A stretch of 64,000 nt of DNA. It comes from Paenibacillus silvae. Its GTDB lineage: Bacteria; Bacillota; Bacilli; Paenibacillales; Paenibacillaceae. This document shows, in pieces, positions 16,571 through 24,023 of the stretch. The stretch covers positions 620,001 to 684,000 of the forward strand of contig NZ_BMFU01000003.1 in the NCBI RefSeq assembly GCF_014639235.1, given 5' to 3'. The translations under genes and the position numbers were made by a program. The notes below the pieces were generated by a model that had not been told where the DNA came from, did not search any database, and saw nothing but the letters and a program-made list of their open reading frames with translations. The stretch's first letter is position 1, and each line of letters begins with the position of its first letter.

Positions 16571-18076
16571 TTACTGTACCTTCAAACGGATGACGTTCCA
16601 GGATGCCTTTGCCAGACTGGCTGTGATCAGTGTATCGGATACGGAGGCTCCACCACGGTTATGCGGAACGACACGGTCAGGCTGGGCAGCTGTGTTGCTT
16701 GCTTTGAGATCATCTGCCTCCAGCACGATATGCTCGATCAGGCTGCATTTACCGAAGCTGCGCAGATCAACCTCAAGCGGGAGAGATTCTTCCAGATGAC
16801 GGTTAACCGCAAACACCGTGACCTCACCCTGCTCCTCATTATGCACTGCAATACCTTCCAGATAAGGAACGTCCGTGATTTCTTTGGTGTCATATTTAGG
16901 TGATTGAATCAGCGGTACCAACGCCGTTCCGCGACCATACACAGAGGCATGCATAAACGGATAGAAGATCGTCTGTCTCCATGAACCTCCACCTGTTTCT
17001 GTCATGATTGGAGCAATAACATTGACGAGCTGCGCCAGACAAGCCATTTTAACCCGATCCGCATGTTTCAGCATGCTAATCAGCATACAGCCTACCAGAA
17101 GCGCATCTTCATGATTATAGATGTCTTCCAGCTGCGGTGGAGCGATCTGCCACGGGTCCATTTTGGAGTCGTTCTCATGGGAGTGATACCATACATTCCA
17201 CTCATCAAAGGACAAGTACATTGTCTTTTTGCTGCGTTTCTTTGCTTTCATGTAATCACAAGTCGCTTTAACCGTATCAATGAAACGATCCATTTCCAAT
17301 GAACGCGCAAGGAACGTTGGGGTATCGTTATCCGGGTTGCCGTAATATTGGTGCAAAGAGAGATACTCGACATGATCATACGTATGATCCAGCACCGTTG
17401 CTTCCCAGTCCGGGAAGGAAGGCATGCCCAGATGCGAGCTTCCGCAGGCAACGAGTTCAATCGTTGGATCAGTCCATTTCATGACTTTGGCTGCTTCCGC
17501 AGCTGTGCGACCATATTCCTCGGCTGTTTTGTGCCCGATCTGCCAAGGGCCGTCCATTTCATTTCCCAGACACCAGGTTTTCACACCATGCGGCTGCTTG
17601 TATCCATGCTTGATCCGAAGATCACTGTAATACGAACCTTCCGGATGGTTGCTGTATTCTACGATATTACGCGCAGCATCGACCCCGCGTGTTCCCAGGT
17701 TCACCGCCATCATCACATCGGAGTTCGCCTTTTTCGCCCAATCCACGAATTCGTTAAAACCAAATTCATTCGTTTCAATCGTTCTCCAGGCAAGCTCCAG
17801 CCTGCGTTTACGCTCGGACACAGGTCCAACGCTGTCCTCCCAATTGTAACCGGATACAAAATTACCCCCCGGATATCGTACAATCGGCACCTGCAGCTCC
17901 TTCACCATCTCCAATACATCTGCGCGGAATCCCTGTTCATCTGCTGAAGCATGCCCAGGCTCGTAAATTCCGCCATACACAGCACGTCCAAGATGTTCAA
18001 TAAATGATCCATACAAACGCTTATCGACTTCACCAATTGTAAAATCTTTATCTACCGTCATTTTCGCTTTTTCCAT
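16571..18076 (-). CDS. abfA: Alpha-L-arabinofuranosidase, GH51, intracellular
   Basis: 501 residues, the standard GH51 size, without a signal peptide, so it acts in the cytoplasm on imported arabino-oligosaccharides. The acid/base is Glu173 in CLGNEMDGPW and the nucleophile is Glu292 in FDEWNVW. A (beta/alpha)8 barrel is followed by a C-terminal beta-sandwich. The start ATG 18076 begins MEKAKMTVDKDF as in homologues; GAGGAG lies 12 bases upstream, while an ATG immediately after that site is too close. It is divergent from the ArsR-type gene at 18255, its likely regulator. The terminator at 15787-15822 may end this transcript. Confidence 0.95.
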   Translation of the reverse strand: MEKAKMTVDKDFTIGEVDKRLYGSFIEHLGRAVYGGIYEPGHASADEQGFRADVLEMVKELQVPIVRYPGGNFVSGYNWEDSVGPVSERKRRLELAWRTIETNEFGFNEFVDWAKKANSDVMMAVNLGTRGVDAARNIVEYSNHPEGSYYSDLRIKHGYKQPHGVKTWCLGNEMDGPWQIGHKTAEEYGRTAAEAAKVMKWTDPTIELVACGSSHLGMPSFPDWEATVLDHTYDHVEYLSLHQYYGNPDNDTPTFLARSLEMDRFIDTVKATCDYMKAKKRSKKTMYLSFDEWNVWYHSHENDSKMDPWQIAPPQLEDIYNHEDALLVGCMLISMLKHADRVKMACLAQLVNVIAPIMTETGGGSWRQTIFYPFMHASVYGRGTALVPLIQSPKYDTKEITDVPYLEGIAVHNEEQGEVTVFAVNRHLEESLPLEVDLRSFGKCSLIEHIVLEADDLKASNTAAQPDRVVPHNRGGASVSDTLITASLAKASWNVIRLKVQ

Positions 18077-18254
18077 GAATGATCTCATCTCCTCAAGATT
18101 AATAAAAAAATTAATTGATATTCTATGGATCAACGTTCATATTTATATTAAAATCGATAACACCGCATATTTCAACCAGAAATTCAGAAAACATTATTCT
18201 TTTCAATGAATTTATGTTTAACTTAATTCTATAAATGAAATTGGAGGAACACCT

Positions 18255-19178
18255 GTGATCAGAGCAAATACCGATGCCGAATGGCTCCCACTATATGAAG
18301 CACTGGCAAGTGAAGTCCGCTTGCAGATTATCCGTCTTGTCGCTGAAACACCTATGAATGTGAAGGACCTTGCAGCATCGCTGGGACTAAGCAGTGCAAT
18401 CGTCACCATGCATGTTCGCAAGCTGCAGGACGTTGGCATCATTCAGTCCAAAATGGTTCGCAAGGACGGCGGCACACATAAAATGAACAGCCTGGCCGTG
18501 GACTGGATTGGCATCTCCATGCCCCAGGAAAGCGGCATATCCCGCAAGTTTCATGAGGTATCTATTCCTATCGGACATTACACCCATTTCGACGTGTATC
18601 CGACATGCGGTTTAGCTACATCCACCCATGTGATCGGACAGTATGATGATCCCCGTTATTTTCTGGACCCGGACCGCATGCACGCCAATATCCTGTGGTT
18701 TGGCCGTGGATTTGTCGAGTATAAAATTCCAAATTATATGCTAACCGGGCAGCTGATCGATGCTATCGAATTATCACTGGAGATCGGCTCTGAGGCCCCC
18801 TCTGTCAATCCCAACTGGCCCTCTGACATTACGTTCACGCTAAATGGCATCCGTTTGGGTGAATGGACCAGTCCAGGCGACTCTGGCAATGGACGTGGTA
18901 TCTTTACACCTGACTGGTGGAGCGATATTGTCAATCAATACGGCATGCTTAAAGTGCTGCGTATTACGCATGAAGGAACCTTTATTGATGGACAGCTTCT
19001 ATCGAGCATTACACTCGCAGATATTCCTGTAGAGCGCAATCTGTGGACGCTCAGGCTTTCTGTGGAAGAGGATGCCCAGCATGTAGGCGGCATGACGCTG
19101 TACGGTGAGGGTTTTGGCAACTACAATCAGGATATTTTATTCCGACTCTTCTACCACGATGGCATTCCAGCCTTGTAA
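18255..19178 (+). CDS. ArsR-type transcriptional regulator with a large C-terminal sensing domain
   Basis: 307 residues, three times the length of a simple ArsR protein. The N-terminal winged helix is clear (about 8-75: LYEALASEVRLQIIRLVAET ... SAIVTMHVRKLQDVGII). The remaining 230 residues form a separate domain rich in aromatic and acidic residues (PIGHYTHFDVYPTCGLA; NWPSDITFTLNGIRLGEW; TPDWWSDIVNQYGML), which looks like a beta-sandwich sugar-sensing module, an inference. The GTG start at 18255 has GGAGG seven bases upstream. It is divergent from the GH51 gene across 178 bp, which suggests control of arabinan use. I see no metal-binding Cys pair of classic ArsR sensors. Confidence 0.88.
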   Translation: MIRANTDAEWLPLYEALASEVRLQIIRLVAETPMNVKDLAASLGLSSAIVTMHVRKLQDVGIIQSKMVRKDGGTHKMNSLAVDWIGISMPQESGISRKFHEVSIPIGHYTHFDVYPTCGLATSTHVIGQYDDPRYFLDPDRMHANILWFGRGFVEYKIPNYMLTGQLIDAIELSLEIGSEAPSVNPNWPSDITFTLNGIRLGEWTSPGDSGNGRGIFTPDWWSDIVNQYGMLKVLRITHEGTFIDGQLLSSITLADIPVERNLWTLRLSVEEDAQHVGGMTLYGEGFGNYNQDILFRLFYHDGIPAL

Positions 19179-19190
19179 AAAGAAAAGCAC

Positions 19191-19240
19191 AAAAACACCT
19201 TTCATTTGCCCTTATTCCAGGGTATTGAAAGGTGTTTTTA
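19191..19240. terminator. Bidirectional terminator between the ArsR-type and NlpC/P60 genes
   Basis: AAAAACACCTTTCA (19191-19204) pairs with TGAAAGGTGTTTTTA (19226-19240). A and T runs on both sides allow use by the convergent genes that end at 19178 and 19257. Confidence 0.9.
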
Positions 19241-19256
19241 TACCTGTGAGCTTGTC

Positions 19257-20099
19257 CTACAGCGCGCTGCCGCCATACAGGAAGCGGTATTCCCAATGCT
19301 TGCCGGCAATATCACTAATCGTCACACCACCGCCAGCGTTGGAATATGTATGCAGGATTTTACCGTTACCCAGATAAATACCCGTATGTGTGATCGTTGC
19401 CTTTGATTTGTTTATCCCTTTGTAAGCGGAAGCCGAAGTGCCTTTATAAGACATAAAGTACATCAGATCGCCGCGCTTCAGGTTTTTCCAATTGGTCGTA
19501 ACCTGGCCTTTCTTCTTCACATACTCTCCTTGCTGACGCGAATCAGCCGGGAGTGTGATGCCCAGTCCATCAATGAAAGCCCGCCGTACAAAGCTGGAGC
19601 AGTCAAACACGGACGTGCTGTTGCGGTCTGCTGCATATTTATAAGGGGTCCCCATATACTTCATTCCAGCCGCAATAACCTTCTCTACTGCCGCGCTTCC
19701 TTTGACCGCTGAACCGTTGTTGGCATTAGAAATGTCTGAATTCGAACTGCTTGAACCGTTACCGGTCCCTTTGTTCTCAGCTGTTGTATCCTGATTCACC
19801 GGCTGAGTGTATTTGGATGAGGACGAGATGTAGCCTGTCCGATTAGCCGAATCTTTAATTTTATACCAGTCTGAACCGGATTGCTCCAGCACAGTTACCG
19901 TTTCTCCTTTGGATACCATCCGAATAACTTTTGCCGATGTCGTTGGTGAGGTTCGAAGGTTTACACCCCAGATGACTTCTGCTTTGGTTTGATCTGCCGC
20001 TGCTGCGGATACCTGTCCTGTGAGTGCTGCCGTTGTCAGACTTCCCATCAGCATCGCTGCCGTTACACTTGCCGTAACAATGGTATTCTTCCAGTTCAT
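19257..20099 (-). CDS. Secreted NlpC/P60 peptidoglycan endopeptidase with SH3b domain
   Basis: 280 residues. The signal peptide covers about 1-34 (cleavage near VSAAAA). An SH3b wall-binding domain covers about 43-98 (WGVNLRTSPTTSAKVIRMVS ... RTGYISSSS), followed by a Ser/Asn-rich linker, then the NlpC/P60 domain at about 135-280. The catalytic Cys is in FDCSSFVRRAF and the His in ITHTGIYLGNG. The enzyme cleaves D-Glu-diaminopimelate type links in wall peptides. GGAGGG precedes the ATG by 10 bases. It is downstream of the cellulase operon but separated from it by a terminator, so it is probably independent. Confidence 0.93.
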   Translation of the reverse strand: MNWKNTIVTASVTAAMLMGSLTTAALTGQVSAAAADQTKAEVIWGVNLRTSPTTSAKVIRMVSKGETVTVLEQSGSDWYKIKDSANRTGYISSSSKYTQPVNQDTTAENKGTGNGSSSSNSDISNANNGSAVKGSAAVEKVIAAGMKYMGTPYKYAADRNSTSVFDCSSFVRRAFIDGLGITLPADSRQQGEYVKKKGQVTTNWKNLKRGDLMYFMSYKGTSASAYKGINKSKATITHTGIYLGNGKILHTYSNAGGGVTISDIAGKHWEYRFLYGGSAL

Positions 20100-20614
20100 G
20101 ATGTCGTGTCCCTCCGAATATTACAGAATTTTAACCAGGAAGACATCTTCCCGGCTCGCCTTATTGTAAACGGGCATTCCATAACGTTCATCAGCCCAAA
20201 GTCCTGCAAAGATTTATCCAAGCTTGAGCACATCGCATCAGGGAAAACGTTCATTCACTGGAAAAATAGAGCACACATGGCCTGAATTCAAAGGTTAAAT
20301 TATTGTAACCAATTGATATACCTTCGATTGCCGCGTTTTGGTCATGTATGCCTTCTGTTCCCCCGTTATGCAACCCGCGAACTAGATTTTAATATTTTGC
20401 TGCAGCTGAATTGGAAAACATTACTACATTTCATTTCACTCCAATCTGGAATCTCCCCTTTATATTTGAAAATATATGGATTGGCAAACATGAAAAACCG
20501 GGGATTTCTCCCCGGCTTTCAGCTTGAGCTTATCAACAGCGATTCGAATGATGCATCGGACGTTTCCGTCCCCAATTCCTGAAACCAGCCCGGCACTCCA
20601 TCATCTCTTGCTGA
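20100..20614. other. Gene-free spacer between NlpC/P60 and GH48
   Basis: No gene supported. It holds the promoter and 5' leader of the NlpC/P60 gene and the GH48 terminator at 20493-20515. Short overlapping open frames here lack ribosome binding sites. Confidence 0.4.
20493..20515 (-). terminator. Terminator of the GH9-GH48 operon
   Basis: CCGGGGA (20498-20504) pairs with TCCCCGG (20509-20515) around TTTC. Read on the minus strand, the stem is followed by TTTTTCA. It lies 100 bases after the GH48 stop codon. Confidence 0.82.
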
Positions 20615-23600
20615 TTAAGGCTCCATACCCCACACTTTCACACCGTCCTGATACGCTGTCACTTTGGTCCAGGCACCAAAAGCGGATTGAGTAGCATCAA
20701 AGGAATAATCATTGGATTGATCAAAATTCGTCCAGTTGTTCTTCGAGAAACGGGTCTGGATGATGCCAGTCTCAGCGCCAGCTGCCAGACTTCCCGCACC
20801 CGCAGAGAAGCTGATCTCCAGATACGTATCTGCTGTGCCTTTGGCTGGCTGTACAGCAGCAAAGGTGCCCTGTACATTGGCACTGCCGAGCTGTGCATAG
20901 TCACACCAGAAGCTCAGATCCGCTGCGCTGTCCTTCGTGAAATAATAACGCACCTTCACCTTGCTCAGATCAATTGCCGTTGTACCTGTATTTTTCAGAT
21001 TAAATTGTGGTGTAATCGCATTGCCCGAAGCACTGGACCCTCCATTGCGATACTGCACTTCCAGCGTTCCCGTTGAGATCGGAGCAGCCATCGGTGTCAG
21101 CACAACGACGTTGGAGTTGGTCTGACCACTCGCATTCGTTGCAACTACTCTGTAGTTATAAGCTGTTCCGTTCACTGCCGTTGTATCAGTATAGGTTAAT
21201 GCCGTCAAACCTGTTGCAAGGTTGGCATATGCCCCCGTGCCCGTCGAGCGCTGCACCGTATACGTTGCTGCTCCGGTCGAGGCCGTCCAGTTCAGCACAG
21301 CCTGTGCGTCTCCAGCCGTTCCACTCAGGGTAAATACCCCCGGCACGGTCACTCCAGCCTGCGGTGTTGCCGTAACCTGTGCGGATGGTGCAGATTCCCC
21401 GGCACTGTTGACTGCTGTAATTACATAATAATATGCTGTTCCATTCGTCAGTCCGGTGTCAGTAAAGGTAGAGCCTGTAACTCCAGTCGCTACGGAGGTA
21501 TAAGGACCACCGTTTACTGTTGCGCGTTTCACACTGTATGAAGTTGCTCCTGCAGCTGCATTCCAGTTCAACACAACCTGCTTATCCCCACCGGCAGCGG
21601 TTACACCAGCAGGTGCAGCCGGCACTTGAACTCCAGGCGTGCTGCTGTCTCCAAGGAGACGGTCGAATTCACCATAAGCGGTAGCCATATCAACCTGTGA
21701 CCAGAAACGGTGATACGTAAAGGTCGGTGCACCATTTTCCCACTTCTTCGTGGTTGGGTTGTATGATGTTTTGTACAGGTTATCCAGATATGCCCACGCC
21801 GGGTCCTGCTTAATCGCTGGACGCAGATCGGAGTATCCGATGTACACACCGTTTCCGCCTTTGGCCGGATCGGAAGGTACGCCTGCGGTACCCGGAATGG
21901 TGTTTCCTTGACCGAACGTACCAGACCAGTTGGCCGGGATATAGATCTCTTTGGCGAAGTAGCGGAAATAATCTGCGCGCTCCTCTTCCGTAACAATACC
22001 AACCCCATCATTGTAATCCCAAGCCGTATTCAGCAGATTCTGAGCCAACTCCTTGGCTTCCTGCCCCTTTACACTTAGAGAACCGTTCTCTGCCTCGGTT
22101 CCAGCCGCGAAGAACGTCAGCGCTTTAATATAACTTCCCAGTACCCCGGTATCCTGCACCGGGCCTTTGGTTATGGCATGGAAGTTCGGATTGTTCGTAT
22201 ATGTGCTGAATCCATTCCATTTATCCGGCTGCCCTTGCCATTCCTGATTGCCCGGAATCCAGAACTCGCCTGGGGCAGGTGTTGTTGCTACCTGAACATT
22301 CGTTCCACCGAGAATCCGCTGTCCTGCCGCATTCAAATAATATCCTTCTGCATCTGTTACTGGACGCTCGTCAACAAACACATAATCCTTCGTCCAGTCA
22401 ACCCACTTCGTAATGACCTTCTTGGCCATCTGGAAATTCTCTGAAGTCAGGTCGCCGCTCTCTGCCAAAATATAATACATCTCCGCTACACGCTCCAGCG
22501 GCCATGCCTGGAATCCAAACCAAGTGTTCGAATCCGGATCACGGTATACAGGTGCTTCCTGATAAGCCATGTCATAGAAGGTGCTAACCCCTGCAGGATA
22601 TGCCGCGTAGGAACCACCAATGCTGTTCGTTGCCCCGCCGCCGACAGCACCTTCATGGGATTGCAGCCATGTGTAGAATTCCAGCTGGCGCTTCAGCGTA
22701 GCGTTCCAGTCTGCTTTCGCTGTAGGCGAATCAGGAATCAAGCCACCTGCCGGGTCAGACAATGCATAAGCTGCAACCGGGTTTTGGTAAGCCTGATGGG
22801 TGTGGCTCGCTCCGATCCGCCAAGCCCAGTCTCCACCTTGGCCCAGGCCACCGCCCCATGACGTGTACCAAGCCATCAGATACATGTTGGAATCCTTACC
22901 TGTACCCGGTGTAGGTGTGCCATTCTTCGCACTTCCAACCTTCTGGAAATACTTGTCGTACATGCCGTACCGCAGATAATCACCCATCTTCTTTGCTTTA
23001 TCCAGATATTCCGAATTGTTGTAGCCCATTTCTTTGGCCCAATACAGCACCTGAACTGCACGAGCATCTGCATCCGTTGCGTTTGTGTAACGCCACTGTG
23101 CGGATGGTGCCTGATTTTCCTTTGTGAACAGACTCATAAAACCTTCGCCTGATTTCCCAAAGGACTTATCATCCTGAGATGGATGAGGGATCGCCTCCCA
23201 CACCGACTCCTGCTCACCGCGCTGGAACGTATTCACATACGTTGACGTATGGGAAGGATTTAGCAGATTGCCGTAGCCATACCAGTTATCCACGTCAATC
23301 AGCCAGTGCATCAGGTACGTCTGGTTGTTGCCATAAGTTGCCTTGAGCTCGGCATCTAACGGATCCTTCCCTGCGGCATATTGACCATTTAGATTGGATG
23401 GATATTGATCAGGGAATGGTTTTTCAGCTGCATAGGTTGCAGGGCTGTTCGGATTGTATTTGCTCATCGTTGGCTGTTCCTCTTTGCCGTCGCCTTCATT
23501 GACCGGAATAATATACTTCTCCATGTTATCCCAGGCTGCTTCAAGTTTGGACCAGTCTCCCGTGTAGTGGCCATACATCGTCTCAAGCCATAACCAGTAG

Positions 23601-23890
23601 CTGTATGCTTCCGAAGTGGACATATGCCCGTAATCAGGGGCTTCACTCAGCAGCGTTTCAATGGAGTGATACGGAATGCCTTCGGCCGAGAAGTACCCGT
23701 TCGCCGGGTCCTTCAGCTGAGCATATAATTGCAGAAAGCGTGCTTCGTTAATGCCATCAGCCTGAATTTCAATGGCCTGATCGGCAGCATGCGCCGTTTG
23801 AGAACCAGTCCAGAGTCCCGTGTAACCGGTCAGCATGACCGTTCCCGCCAGCATGGCCGTTAAACTCTTTTTTGCAGCTGTCTTCAACAT
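20615..23890 (-). CDS. GH48 cellulose 1,4-beta-cellobiosidase with two FN3 domains and CBM3
   Basis: 1091 residues from ATG 23890 (GGGAGG 10 bases upstream). Signal peptide about 1-36 (ending AHAADQ), GH48 catalytic module about 37-745, FN3 domains at about 757-845 and 848-930, and a C-terminal CBM3 at about 938-1091 with WCDYAQ and TRFSKNNW. The family's EGIPYHSIETL segment, which carries a catalytic-site Glu, is present. GH48 enzymes are processive, reducing-end cellobiohydrolases that act with GH9 endoglucanases; here the GH9 gene is directly upstream with 133 bp between and no terminator. The FN3-FN3-CBM3 tail is nearly the same as in the GH9 enzyme. There is no dockerin, so these are free enzymes. 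Confidence 0.96.
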   Translation of the reverse strand: MLKTAAKKSLTAMLAGTVMLTGYTGLWTGSQTAHAADQAIEIQADGINEARFLQLYAQLKDPANGYFSAEGIPYHSIETLLSEAPDYGHMSTSEAYSYWLWLETMYGHYTGDWSKLEAAWDNMEKYIIPVNEGDGKEEQPTMSKYNPNSPATYAAEKPFPDQYPSNLNGQYAAGKDPLDAELKATYGNNQTYLMHWLIDVDNWYGYGNLLNPSHTSTYVNTFQRGEQESVWEAIPHPSQDDKSFGKSGEGFMSLFTKENQAPSAQWRYTNATDADARAVQVLYWAKEMGYNNSEYLDKAKKMGDYLRYGMYDKYFQKVGSAKNGTPTPGTGKDSNMYLMAWYTSWGGGLGQGGDWAWRIGASHTHQAYQNPVAAYALSDPAGGLIPDSPTAKADWNATLKRQLEFYTWLQSHEGAVGGGATNSIGGSYAAYPAGVSTFYDMAYQEAPVYRDPDSNTWFGFQAWPLERVAEMYYILAESGDLTSENFQMAKKVITKWVDWTKDYVFVDERPVTDAEGYYLNAAGQRILGGTNVQVATTPAPGEFWIPGNQEWQGQPDKWNGFSTYTNNPNFHAITKGPVQDTGVLGSYIKALTFFAAGTEAENGSLSVKGQEAKELAQNLLNTAWDYNDGVGIVTEEERADYFRYFAKEIYIPANWSGTFGQGNTIPGTAGVPSDPAKGGNGVYIGYSDLRPAIKQDPAWAYLDNLYKTSYNPTTKKWENGAPTFTYHRFWSQVDMATAYGEFDRLLGDSSTPGVQVPAAPAGVTAAGGDKQVVLNWNAAAGATSYSVKRATVNGGPYTSVATGVTGSTFTDTGLTNGTAYYYVITAVNSAGESAPSAQVTATPQAGVTVPGVFTLSGTAGDAQAVLNWTASTGAATYTVQRSTGTGAYANLATGLTALTYTDTTAVNGTAYNYRVVATNASGQTNSNVVVLTPMAAPISTGTLEVQYRNGGSSASGNAITPQFNLKNTGTTAIDLSKVKVRYYFTKDSAADLSFWCDYAQLGSANVQGTFAAVQPAKGTADTYLEISFSAGAGSLAAGAETGIIQTRFSKNNWTNFDQSNDYSFDATQSAFGAWTKVTAYQDGVKVWGMEP

Positions 23891-24023
23891 CAATATATAC
23901 CTCCCTGAATTAGTGAAAAATAATATCACTGTCGCTCGTCTGTTCCCACAATTGCTCCGCATTTTAACTATTCAATTTTGAAATATTGCATGGCCTTCTG
24001 CACTTCCATCTGCATGTATGCCT

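Noticed and set aside
20493..20515. Plus-strand terminator
   Set aside because: The T run lies on the minus strand, and no plus-strand gene ends nearby; it is assigned to the GH48 transcript.
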